This document shows, piece after piece, positions 12,560-25,899 of a stretch of 64,000 nucleotides of DNA (positions are counted from its first letter, which is position 1; the number at the start of each line of letters is the position of its first letter). Source of the stretch: Antennarius striatus (Eukaryota; Chordata; Actinopteri; Lophiiformes; Antennariidae); the NCBI RefSeq assembly GCF_040054535.1, contig NC_090777.1, positions 15,616,501 to 15,680,500 of the forward strand, read 5' to 3'. The position numbers were made by a program, and so were the translations under genes. The notes beneath the pieces are model-generated. The model did no database searches. It saw only the letters and a list, made by a program, of their open reading frames with translations, and was not told the DNA's origin.

Positions 12560-13525
12560 CTGATACATGCCACATACAGAAGTACTCCGATTACACTGCG
12601 ATTGTGGCATGTATCTGGAAGGGTGATGAGGGGGAGTACATGGCATTGGTGGCTGACTTCGTGCAGTGGTGCCAACAGAACCAGCTACAGCTCAACGTCT
12701 CCAAGACGAAGGAGATGGTGCTGGATTTCCGGCGGACACCTCCCTCTCCACAGCCAGTGATCATCGAGGGTAGTAAGGTGGAGGTGGTAGGAAACTATAA
12801 GTACCTGGGACTGCAGCTAGACAGCAGACTGGACCGGTCACTCAACTCGGACTGTGTGTACAAGAAGGGGCAGAGCAGGATGTACTTCCTGAGGAGGCCT
12901 GCCTCCTTCGACATCTGTCCTAAGGTCCTTCTCATGTTCTATCAGTCCGTAGTTTCCAGTGTTCCAGGAAAAGAGATATGGACCGTCTGAACAGACTCAT
13001 CCGCAGAGCGGGCTCAGTGGTCGGTCTGAGCCTGGACTCTATGTAGACAGTTCTAGGGAGCAGGCCCATGTCTAAAGTGAAGGCCATCATGAACAACACC
13101 AGCCACCCCCTGCACAACACCTTCTCCCAGCAGAGAAGTACCTTCAGCGGCAGACTGCTGTCACACAGCGCCTCCACAGGCTGAGGTCCTCCTTCGTGCC
13201 CCGTGCCATCAGGGGGTACAATGACTCTCTCAGGAGGAGCGGAGGGGAGGTGGTGAGGTCAGCACGCGGTTGAATGGATTTAATTTAATATTATACTGTT
13301 AATATTTTAATTTTATACTGTTTTTATTTTAATTTTATACTGTTTATATTTTAGTTATAGTTTAGTTTATGTCCTGTTAATGCTGCTTGTGTCTGTTAGT
13401 GTTATATGTCTTGTGGTATGTCCAGTGTTTCTTTTTCTCCTGGTGTTTATCCAGTATTTATTCGTTATGTAATGCCTGAGCAGTGGATATGTGCAATTTC
13501 CTCCGGGATTAATAAAGTATGTATA
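12560..13525 (+). pseudogene. 5'-truncated L2/CR1-type LINE, RT C-terminal part plus 3' tail
   Basis: The frame 12487-12990 becomes recognisable at about residue 35, with YSDYTAIVACIWKGDEGEY (the Y-A-D-D-T-A catalytic box mutated to Y-S-D-Y), then WCQQNQLQLNVSKTKEMVLD, then VVGNYKYLGLQLDSRLD and RMYFLRRPASF. These blocks appear in the order expected for an L2/CR1-clade reverse transcriptase. Later material in other frames (RLNRLIRRAGSVV-like, PLHNTFSQQRSTF-like) completes the C-terminus. The element ends with aatttcctccgggattaata then aagtatgtat, a LINE tail shared with a SINE at 31.5 kb. The loss of both catalytic Asp residues shows it is dead. Confidence 0.8.
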
Positions 13526-15980
13526 TATCCATCTAGCAAAATGCTAAAAATGCTGACGTGACATTTAATGAATTTAAAGACGTATAACACCAGAAGGTTT
13601 AGGGTTTTAAAAAGCGTTCTGGAAAGGTAGATTTTATCGCAGAACCGCTCGATCTCATGATTATGTTCTGTGCAGGTGTTATACCCTTTGTAAAAGTTAC
13701 GAGTTGTCTAGAAACTTTACAATCCAGTGGTTGTGCAATGATCTACCTGATCAACAGGGTGTTCGAGAAGAATTTGTTAACAATGAACAACTCAGTTCAC
13801 AGATGGAAAACATTATTCAGTCAAAAACGGATTATGGGGCCTTTCTGACATGAGATGCAATTATTGTTCCCACTACAACATAAACGGTAGACATTTCTGC
13901 ATCCTATTTTAAAGAAGTTTTCAGTCTACCACTGACACATGAAGTCAGAGGAACAAATCAAGTGTCTGGAACATACAAGCCCAGATGTATGTTTTTTTTT
14001 AATTAGTGTTTTTTGTTCTGCTTCCTGATTGGTTGTATACCATACCAATCAGTCTCTTCCATGCCGTGTTTCCTGTACAGTAGAGAATGCATTCAGCTTT
14101 CCAAATTTACATATATCTTTGATTGCTAGCAGCGTCACTCTCAAGTGCTGTGCTATAGAATATGATCACCAGCACACAAAAAGTTGGACTACTAGTCATG
14201 CTACAGAAAGATATCACAGGTTATTTTTAAAATGTAACTACCATGACAAAGGAGGGATCACTGTATCTAACAAACAGATCTTTTTACCAACTTTTTGACT
14301 TGTTTGATCAATACAGATTTAAAACAAAAACAAAAAGAGCACAACTTGAATATTCAACACGCACCAAAAGAGAACTTCTGTCAAAAATAATAGTTGAAAT
14401 GAAGAAAGTATTTGTGTTTCACCCCCTGCACAATCTTACCTTACGTAACTTCACACAGTCGGCCAAACACATCTGAGTCAGCTACCACTGCATCGTGGAG
14501 CACAGCAGTACTTTTGGCAGGGTCAGACAGAATGAGAATCCATTTCAATTCAGTGATTATGGAAACAAGATGCTGAAGAAGGCAAAATATGACAAGCACA
14601 AAGAGACAATAAATATAAAAGGGGGAGGGAGGGCATGATGGGGAGATGGACACAAACAGTGGATGGTGTGTGAGGAAGTAGGGGAGGGAAGCAGGTCTGC
14701 CTGGTGTCCTAAAAACAAACCATGACCAAAAGGTGGAGTGGATGAGATTCTTAACTTGCTCTGGTTTAAAAAAAACAAATTAACTAAGTAACTAACATAT
14801 AATAACACTGATTTCGCATTTTAAAATTTAATCTTAAGATACACATCAATGAAACGCTGATTCCTCCAGCTGACTATTTTGCATCAGTTTCAGTAAAGTG
14901 TTTGTATGTCTTTACTATAATAGTATTTGAAATGCACAAAATATTCAGACAGGTCTTTTAATGTGACAGATGTAAATTTGTGTTCTTGAACAATTCTGCA
15001 TTTATAAATGACAAAAACATTCAAATGTTCTGCTGACAGCCTCAATGGAAGCATTCCAATTGTTCTTTTCCATGTTATGCTGTACATATGTTATGCTATG
15101 CATTAATGATTCTTTAAGGTGCCGCTCCAAGAATGTGTCCTACAGGTGGAACGCTGAGGTCTTCCTACACTTAGGAGTTTCATTGCATCCCAACAAGAGG
15201 AGAGTCTCGGCACAATCTGAGCTTTGCAGTCCGTAACATCTGTGTTGTAACCTTAAAATAATACCAGCAGGGAGGAAGACAATAACCCTCCCAAGGAAGT
15301 TGTGTTTTCACTCATGTACAGTGGTTGGTTGTTCCAATGAGGCTGGGGACAAATTTTATTCACATCAGCATTCAGACTGCACATTTTTCAACACTTCACT
15401 AATTATTTACAATTGCTGAACTTATTTCCCTAAAATGTGATGAAGAATGGGGCATTTAACAGAATTACATTTTATTTTGGGGTGTATGGGTAGGTGGGTG
15501 TATGGGTGGGGATGGACAGGTGGAAATCAGCTCTTGATTTCCAAATAAATGTTTTTCTACGTACAATTCTACATTCATGCTTTGAAAATGAATTTTTTTT
15601 AAAACTATTAGACAATTTATTGGGTAATAAACCATAAATCATATCTATGCCCTTGCCCAATAGAAACTGGTGTATGGTAAGGAGTGCACGCCCACCTAGA
15701 ATTTGAATTTGCTGCGATGATTAATTTGGCCATTATGAGTTGGGCTGGAGACAGACAAGTAGAAGCTAATACCAATACTACTAATATTATTTGATTTCTG
15801 GAGAGAATCTAGGCCTGTTCAATGTGAGACTTTACTGTACAACTGTTAAGCCTTGATAGATGTTCACGTGCTACTGAGTTAATTCATTCATAATTTCAGT
15901 TTTAGTGACAGACAGACATGTGATATACAGGTATGTGAAGAGTGATGCAATAGACATTGCACTTCATGAGAAATATAAAC
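13526..15980. other. No gene recognised
   Basis: Small open frames at 14029-14298, 14441-14808 and 15045-15236 show no recognisable family or exon structure. Confidence 0.45.
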
Positions 15981-15984
15981 TTCA

Positions 15985-16019
15985 GGTTGATTGGCTGGTC
16001 CCAAAATTGCCCATAGGAG

Positions 16020-16090
<71 letters not shown>

Positions 16091-16236
16091 ATGGCTGTCT
16101 GTCTTTGTGTGTGGCTCTGCGGTACACTGGTGTCGTGCCTGGAGTGTCCCTCACCTCACGCCCTATGCCAGCTGGGATAGGCTCCGGCTCCCAGTGACCC
16201 GCTGCGGCGGATAATGCAGCAGAAAATAATAAATAT
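15985..16236 (+). mobile_element. Truncated SINE-like repeat with internal (GT)n expansion
   Basis: Begins ttcaggttgattggctggtc and ends with gggataggctccggctccc, which are the 3' two thirds of the repeat seen complete at 39.2 and 39.7 kb. The head with the pol III box is missing. Between the two halves, where the other copies have a few gtgtgt units, this copy has about 35 units (16019-16089). Confidence 0.8.
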
Positions 16237-16372
16237 AAACTGATCATAGACATTAAAGACCACTTGATTGGTTACTGGTGAGTGAGGTTGTGAGGTCATA
16301 TTCAGACCCAAATATTCACCACTTCATGTGATCTTCTTTTGGGCCTTAAGGCTTGATGGAATCTTGGCAATA

Positions 16373-16600
16373 CAGTGGTCCCTCCTTAATCGCCGGGATT
16401 ACTTTCAAAAAATATCCCGGGATAGGCTAAATCCACAAAGTAGTCAGCTTTATTATTTTTTTTACAATTATTATAGATGTTTTAAGGCTGTAAAGCCCTT
16501 CACTACACACTTTATACACTTTTCTCAGACATTAACATTTTCACACTTTTCTGTCTTGTTTAAACACTCTCAAAGTTCAAACCTAAGTAGAAAAATAAGT
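16373..16600 (+). mobile_element. Tigger-like element fragment
   Basis: Starts after TA with CAGTGGTCCCTCCTTAATCG and contains a second block with ATCCCGGGATAGGCTAAATC, the start style of Tigger-type elements. The right end was not found; the stated end is approximate. Different subfamily from the MITEs at 11.8 kb and elsewhere. Confidence 0.5.
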
Positions 16601-18676
<2,076 letters not shown>

Positions 18677-19098
18677 GTCTAAGTCAAAGTTAAAATGTAT
18701 TCTAGTCCAAGTAAAACTGACAAGTAAACATTGAGTAATATTTTGTATGACTATCTTCACATAGTGAATGCAAGTTTTCAATTGTTGAATCTCATATTTC
18801 TACCTACATAAAGTAGGACAGAAATAAAGATAGTTAGGCTTGAACTATTGACTTTAGTGTATTTTTGTAGGTAAACTGAACAGAAGATTTTGCCCTCAGA
18901 TTGCACCAGAATGCAGGAAAACCCCATTTTCTAAAAAATTTCCCGTGCCCCCCTCCCCATACGACGAGTGTGGTTTTACACCCCCCAACAATTGAAAATT
19001 TGCATTCACTATGTGAAGATACAGTCATTCAAAATATTACTCAATGTTTACTTGTAAGTTTTACTTGGACTACAAGACATTTTAACTTTGACTTAGAC
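18677..19098. repeat. Long inverted-repeat (fold-back) element
   Basis: The 111-bp left arm (18677-18787) is nearly the exact reverse complement of the 113-bp right arm (18986-19098), starting gtctaagtcaaagtt and ending gactttg...cttagac on the other side. The arms are separated by about 198 bp containing a C-rich segment (cccgtgcccccctcccc). A 27-bp piece of the right arm (from tcaatgtttacttg) is repeated directly at about 19134-19160. No transposase frame. It behaves like a MITE or fold-back element, but no family or target duplication was identified. Confidence 0.85.
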
Positions 19099-19160
19099 AC
19101 TTTGCTTTTAATAAATTTGATTCTTGGTATTATTCAATGTTTACTTGTAAGTTTTACTTG

Positions 19161-20597
19161 CTATTATAGCAAGCCGCTGTCTTGGACACAAAACTTGGCT
19201 TTTTGTGGCTTACTCAATTCTTTTACACTGAGCCACAGTGGCTTAGTCATACTACCTCCTAGTGCAAGCCCAGACTGCATATAGAAAATCACCCTAAGTG
19301 TCTTAATACAGCTTGTTTATTAAAACTCAACAATTTCAATATTTAATAATAATAATGTTATTTTATTACATGACAAAAAATGTAGTTTCATATTATTGTT
19401 CTTGTCCAATATGGAGTATTTTCTTTGTTTGCAAAAGAGTAAAAAATTAAAATAAAAAAGCACACATTTATTTTACCAACTGTTTATCTAAATGTAGCCA
19501 AAGCTAAGCTAAACCTATTCGGGTTGTGACACATTCAATCAGCCTGATGATTGTCAACTGGACTGAAACTTTTGCTTTGAACCTGAAAATACTGAACATA
19601 CACCTTCATTCAGGATCAGTCAGTACGTGACACACAAGTCTGTGGGCCGCACAATCAGTGTCCGGTGTGAGTTAATCAATGCTGACCTGCACTCACTCAA
19701 TTCACAGGGTATTTTCAGACCAGTAAACCTTCAGGCTAACCCCACCTGGGTGTCAAATTTAATCCCCACCCACCTCATCAAGTTTGACCTGCACCATAAT
19801 GGGACAAAGAAAACATGAAAGGAAACTCAGAGGAATGATCACTCCTTCTGTTCAACACCTTTTGGATGCCACCTAGTCAAACACAAAGGGACTCCTACTA
19901 CTTAGTAACTGAGGTTATAACATTGATTTTGTCCTGATAAATGCATAGCATCAATGCGTAACCAGTGGTGAATCAGATGCATGTAATCAACATTGTCAGT
20001 CGTAGCCTAACTGGCAGGGTCAAGAAGCAGCAGGGAGGGATAGGAAACCGTAGCACCCAGGTGATCTCCAATTGGATGCTGCTGGCTAATCTCCAGCCAA
20101 TCACTGAGGCCTTAGCAGGTTCACTGGGGTTGTTCTGGGTTCATATGAGGACATTTGAGGGAAGGGTTTCCCCAGCTTAACCTATTTTAACTGCACTTAG
20201 AACAAGAGCTGGTTTATTCTGCTGGCTGCACATACCAAACCCTCGACTTAGATGAGTGACGGCGCCTGAACGATGCCCAACATTCAGGATATGAAAGCAG
20301 CACAAGAGCTCATGAAACAACAACAAAAATAAAGTAAATGCTAAAAAAAAACAAAAAAGTTCTTAACATCAACCAGTGTCCTTCCACTGCAAGAATCTTC
20401 ACACACATTTTTGAATAAATGTAGTGAAGCCAGGAAATCCTTTTCCTCCCCAATACCATCCTCGGGTTTATCACAGACTAATCACTTTGAAAACACACAG
20501 GAAGCAATAGTGGAAGACTGTCATTATGTGAAATAACAAAGCGTTGATCACGTTACCAACAACGGAGAACCATTAAGAATATTAATGAGATGTTTTT
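19161..20597. other. No gene recognised
   Basis: No coding or repeat structure that can be supported. Confidence 0.5.
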
Positions 20598-21012
20598 ACG
20601 TCCCACTTCATAGTGGTGATGTATTATAATTGTCAGTGTTCGTTCGTCCGTCCGTCCGTTCATCCATTCGCTAGTCCAACTAATCTTTGCAACCGTTGCA
20701 GTTAGAAAGAGGAAAAAAAAAACATTACTCGGGTGGCAAAGGGAATGAAAATGAAATGATGATGTTGACCTTGAGAAAAGTAAGTCAAGATCAAATTTCA
20801 ACTTTTGTAAACACAGGAACCGGATAAGATAGAAAGACGAGAGAGAAGGCCAGTGTGAGTAAGACCACTGATCAAAGCTAGTGCTTTGATCTATAAAAGT
20901 AGGCCAGAGCACCATCTTTGATTTTTAACCTATTCAAGTAAGTCAGGGTAAAATTATTAATTCCGGGGTGTCACGGGATGTTGCCATATATGACTGCTTT
21001 GGTTCTAGTTCT
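20598..21012 (+). repeat. Unclassified interspersed repeat, copy 2
   Basis: Starts with cgtcccacttcatagtgg, passes through a (CGTC)n tract (cgttcgtccgtccgtccg), then CATTACTCGGGTGGCAAAG and ACCGGATAAGATAGAAAGAC, and ends with gggatgttgcc, ctgctttggttctag and a short ttctag repeat. Aligns by eye along its length with the copy at 28.4-28.9 kb. The double AGGTCA motif is degraded here. Confidence 0.75.
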
Positions 21013-21425
21013 AGTTGCAGTTGTATTTTGTGTTTCGTCTTTTAGATTGTTCTGAAATGATTAGTTGACTGAAACAATTTCATCTCCCTTCACCTTTTCA
21101 TTAACAATTTCATAGATGAAGTGTTTGCTTTCAAAATGTCAAGATGCTCATTATTTTTGGATTGACATATAGTTCTAGAGGTTGGAAATGTTGCTTGGAC
21201 AAAACAAGAAACTTCACCTCACCTGAAGAAACTGCAGTGAAATATTTTCACCATTTTACTGACCCAATAATTAATTTTCAATCAATTTATTATCATATTA
21301 AAAGATGAATTAAAAAAAACATTGCTGACCACGCTGTCATGTTGTGCTACTTGTTGTTTAGGTTTTATTCTAAATGTTAGATTGACCCACACAAACACAT
21401 GTAAACACACATGTAAGTACCATAG

Positions 21426-22244
21426 CAGGGCTTTGAACCGTTCATGGAACCATAACGAAAACCAGAAACTTTGGTATTTTGCCAGGAACTAAAACAAAAC
21501 CGAAAACTTTGTATTTTGTAATGTTACGGAACAGAATCGGAACAGCAAATAATTGTAACCAGTTACTACCGGTTTTTTTTTCATTCTTGAAAAAAATATC
21601 TGACCTCATGTTTCCCTTCCTGTCATTCACTGCGTGATGACAGTGGAAAAAAGTTACCAGCAGTCAAGGAAAAGGCAGTCACCCAACCTCGATTATATTC
21701 ATAACAGGTTAACACTGCAGTCTGTCAGTCTGAAAAAATGTTTGATTCAGACATTAACTCATTGGTTGCCAGTCACTTTCAGTGCAGTGCGTCCCAGTAC
21801 TATCAGCGCTTTGCAGGCATTAATCTCCTTCGGTAGACTTCCTGCGACGCTCCAGAGATTTATTGGTATTTTCTTTCTGTCCTTGACCGATCCCCAGATG
21901 CTTCGTTCATAGCGACACCGTGTTCACTCCCCGGTGAGCTCTGACGCATGCAAACTTTGTTGCATCATAAGCTGCTGCAAAATTCTCCGTCTCTCTCTGA
22001 TTCCTCATCCTCTGTTCGTAACTGGATCAGTGCTGTTGTTCTGTTTATCGTAGGGACATATCTACAGTGTGAACTAATTGATTTAATTGCCAGTTTAAAA
22101 GTCCTTAGGCTACCTACTTATTTACTGTATATTTACAAGAAACGTTATTAACCAATTCGGGAATTAGGTTTTTGTTCTAAACGTTATAATTCCGTTTCTG
22201 TTCAGAACAAACCAATTGGCAAAAAATTCTGGTTCAAAGACCTG
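21426..22244. mobile_element. Non-autonomous hAT element with 8-bp target duplication
   Basis: 819 bp. The left end CAGGGCTTTGAACCG and the reverse of the right end CAGGTCTTTGAACCAG are inverted repeats. Flanking octamers are taccatag (21418-21425) and ttccatag (22245-22252), 7 of 8 identical, as expected of a hAT insertion. Subterminal AACCGAAAAC/GGAAC-type repeats are present. Internal frames (21634-21912, 21948-22151) contain no recognisable transposase. Confidence 0.85.
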
Positions 22245-22490
22245 TTCCATAGTAACATATGTCCTACTGGAGCCATTACGCCAAACATAAATAAAACAAG
22301 TTTGTCTACATTTGACCAGCACTTAAGAAACAAAACAGCACTTTGCTCATTTATGTTGTCTTCAAGCTAAATCGTAAATTAATGCTGGTCAGATCAGATG
22401 ACATAACCAAGGATCCCCCACCAGGGCTACATTTCACTGAAGAAATTAAGAAGCTGAGTTGTCTTATAGTTTAATTAATATTGAGTGCAC

Positions 22491-22832
22491 CCTCGTTCCT
22501 CGCGGTTAATGCCTTCCAGGAACCACACGCAATTAACAAATGCAACGATACAGCGACAAACTATTTATCTTATTATTTACAGTAATTTAAACGTTTATGA
22601 ACCATACCCATACTGATATTAAACCACCTTCTATCTGTTTTACCTTTTCCCACACTCGTATCGACTGATTAAAGCACTTTTGTGTCTCACGAAAGTCTGA
22701 GACTCACGGAACGGAGCGCACTTCCGGATGCAGTCATCCAATAAAATGCGTGGCATCACGTGACTGCCTACCAAAAATCCGTGCTGAGGTGAAGTCGCGA
22801 GCCTTGATGTGCGAATGAGTGAGGGCGCACTG
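22491..22832 (+). mobile_element. Tigger-like MITE, copy 2
   Basis: Same order of blocks as copy 1: CCCTCGTTCCTCGCGGTTAA, AACCACCTTCTATCTG, AAAGCACTTTTGTGTC, CATCACGTGACTGCCTACC, then GAGGGCGCACTG followed by TA. The first bases of the left end are damaged (ttgagtgcacc). Confidence 0.8.
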
Positions 22833-25260
22833 TAAAGCTTAATCAGCATAAACTATCAAGAGGCACCTCTTCCAGTATATACAGTATGTGCAAACGAATT
22901 TGTTGGTGATGATCAGTTTTTGAGAGATGGCCCTCAAATCCTTGCCTGAGATGAATTTCACTCACAGAATACGTCTAGGTTGCTAACGTGGTCAAAATAT
23001 ACAGTGAATTATGCAGGGACTGTCGTCTTTCTTCAAATTGAGAAAGAGGAAATCAGAGCAGTAAAATCTAGACACTCATGTTACAACTCTATTATCACTC
23101 AATCATGAAGGCCCAGAGAAGTCATGAAATCCTCCTCCTCAAAGAAATCAGAGCAATCCACATAAACTTGGACTGGCCAATAAAATCCTCAACTGTGGAA
23201 GGGAGACTTGAGTGCACATGGATTGAGGGAGAGGATGTTAAATCATTAAAAGTTGACGTGCTACAGGCAGTTCCTTCATCACAACAACTTGGATCTTTCC
23301 ATTAAAGAGAAAACTTTCCAAAGGGAACAGAGGCGTCAATTTACCTCCAGTTAAGAACTGAACAGTACACACATGATCACACTGCTCACCATGATGTGTA
23401 CTACTGTTAAAATAACTGACTGATCATGCAACACTCACCTCATCTTCATCAACTGTTAATACAAAAAAAACCCAGATTCACCAAATACATAATCATTTAA
23501 GTGATTACAATGTTTAATGTTGGTGGAGCTTATCCAATGAGAATCTACTCAATAGAACTACTGTATTAGTCGTTACTTAAAGTTTAGTCCATTGTATTGA
23601 TGAATTCTAAAGACCACCAGAGTACCATCAGCTAACAGTCTTGACTGTAATCTATTATACACAACCACAAATTTCCAGAGGAGTGAAGTGGCTAAGAGGG
23701 TGCCTAGAGTTGCATTCTGTTGTTTATTCCAGGTGATGTTGTGCATCCAGTCCTTCATGAACAGGTCTGGTGACCTCCCATTGATCATTGAGGGGAGCTC
23801 TGATGTAATTCTCATGTCTCCTCATAACATTGAAATACATATAAACGAATGAATATAAGCATTGTGTTTAAAAGCAAGTAAGAAACTTACCTTACCATCC
23901 ACAGTAAGGCCAATGCCTACAAAATGTACAACTGGAAGAAATCCCTACAAGTACCAGTATTATGGACACATTTGTCAAAGACAAAAGAGCAGGAAAAATA
24001 TCCTGTTATTTAAATGAGGGACTTCTTGAGAAACTTTTGCCCTACCCAGATAAACAGAAGCAAAGAAAAAGCTCCATGTTCAGTGGGCTGAAAACACCAG
24101 GGCTCAAGCTATTCACATGGCTAATACGCTATTTTTCTGCTAACAATTAACCTGCATGTCAAAAATAACTTCAGAATTAGCTCATCATCTATGTCTGAGT
24201 GTAACAGTAGGAACATCAGGAGCTTGAACCAGTTTCCTCATAATTGACATCAGCTTTAGAATAGAATATATACAGTAATATGACAATGAAAAGCAGGTTG
24301 AGTGCAGAAACCCAGACAACTGTGAAGTGCTGCAATAATTCTTTTTAACATTACGGTTTTATGAATAAAGGTAAACTGGACAGGAACCAGAAACCCATAG
24401 TAGGCAGCAGAGGTCGCAGTCTCAGTCGCTCTACATTCCCCCTCCCTTCCTGCTCCAGGATTTTAAATCTCCAGTCAAGAGCGGAGGTGGTTAGAATGTC
24501 ACTGAGTCTCTACTTCAATATATATTTCCCACTGTGATGTAAAGGTCTTCTCTGAATGAACAGCCAGAGTCCGTCAGTCAGCCAGCCTGGTTGGCAACCC
24601 CTTGCTGTTTAAAAAGGAGTTGTAGGTCGAAGAGACCCTCCCCCACTGTTTCAGAATTCATGACCAGCGAGAACGGGGCAGCCGTCTAGTCCTCATCAGT
24701 TTCTTTTCTGTTTTTCATGGAAAAACAGAAAAGACAGTCTAGTTCTACGCTGTGTAGGAGAGTTGAAATCAATTTAAAACTGTCACATGATTCATGTGTT
24801 TTATGGAAAAAGCATATCTTATTTACAGTACTCTGTTGTTTTGAGAAGTTTCAAATGAAGGCTATTACCTTAATGAATAATAGCTTCACACAAAACACTC
24901 TGACAAATAAGTGTTGATGTTTAAGACAAATTAAATCAAATCATATAATAGTTTTGATCGAGAAAAAATTTGTTGTGTCAGACAGAACATTTTGTTTTGG
25001 TTCATTCATTATATAAGTGCATTCATACAGTTTGTGCAATAACAACCAAGTTGAAGCTCATTTTATATCCAACTACTTAGATCTTTAGATTACCAGTGTA
25101 ACTGTTGCCTTCACTTGTTTGTACTGACCAAAGCTCAACATCATGATAGCATTACTTTCCGTTTGATTCTGACAACTGTAATACAAGTCAACAAGTAAAA
25201 TAACCCTCCTTCCATTGAAAGATGAACTAGAAATAATGAAACACTAGCCTGAAATCCCAC
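22833..25260. other. No gene recognised
   Basis: An open frame at 23573-23815 (-) and one at 23078-23305 (+) carry no recognisable domain. 24.4-24.7 kb is somewhat GC-rich but no exon could be supported. Confidence 0.45.
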
Positions 25261-25347
25261 CTGGTGACCACTAGCCATTACCAGCACAGCATTCAAAGAA
25301 GCCAGCAGCTCATCCTTCAGATATTCCGGTGGCATTTCGAGCGCCAT
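25261..25347 (-). CDS. Candidate first coding exon of an unidentified gene
   Basis: Seen: an ATG in good context (gaaacATGG) opens MALEMPPEYLKDELLASLNA and continues VLVMASGHQ to a consensus donor (CAG then gtggga, boundary at 25261/25260), phase 0. Codon composition and the amphipathic Leu/Glu/Lys pattern look like real coding sequence. A possible acceptor (ctcagcag, before base 25366) lies 18 bases before the ATG and keeps the frame open, so this could also be an internal exon. I do not recognise the protein. A PIF/Harbinger MITE sits about 60 bp upstream. A possible non-coding first exon with CpG-rich promoter lies at 29.9-30.2 kb on the same strand. Downstream exons were not found. Confidence 0.35.
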
Positions 25348-25408
25348 GTTTCTGAACTCTGCCTCCTGCTGAGCTCAGCACCAAGAACAGACTACAGTAA
25401 CAATCTAA

Positions 25409-25896
25409 GGCCCCGTCCACACGATGACGGATTTTTTTAAAAACGGAACTTTTTAAAAACGGAACTTTTTAAAAACGCATTGAAAACGATTCCCGTCCAC
25501 ACAACAGCGTTTTTAAAAAAATCTCCGTCCGCACGTAAATGCACCAGTGCGTTTTCGAAGACGGCTATAAGCATGCCAAAACCATGTGGTGGCAGTATTG
25601 AGTCAAATTTTATCCAATAGGAATCCTCCGTGTTTTGTTGTCAGAACACACGGGCCCATAAATATTACGTCACAGCGGTTTTCGTCGCAGGCAAGACGAC
25701 AGCGTTTTTAAAAAGTCGCGGATACGCCGTCCATACGACAACGCAGACCCAGCATTTTTTTAAAAATCCACCTCGGCCAGCGTTTTTAAAAAGTTGTGTT
25801 TTCGTTCCGGATACCTGCGTTGTCGTGTGGACAGAAGGCGTAAACGCAACGAAAAAGTTGCGTTTTTAAAATATCCGTTATCGTGTGGACGGGGCC
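25409..25896. mobile_element. PIF/Harbinger-type MITE
   Basis: 488 bp with near-perfect terminal inverted repeats GGCCCCGTCCACACGATGAC (left) and, reversed, GGCCCCGTCCACACGATAAC (right), flanked on both sides by TAA (25406-25408, 25897-25899). A 3-bp TWA target duplication is characteristic of PIF/Harbinger elements. Internally it repeats units such as aactttttaaaaacgg and agcgtttttaaaaa. It encodes no transposase and is unusually CpG-rich compared with its flanks. Confidence 0.88.
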
Positions 25897-25899
25897 TAA

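Noticed and set aside
23573..23815. 80-residue - strand frame as a gene
   Set aside because: No recognisable domain, no splice signals, no neighbouring exons.
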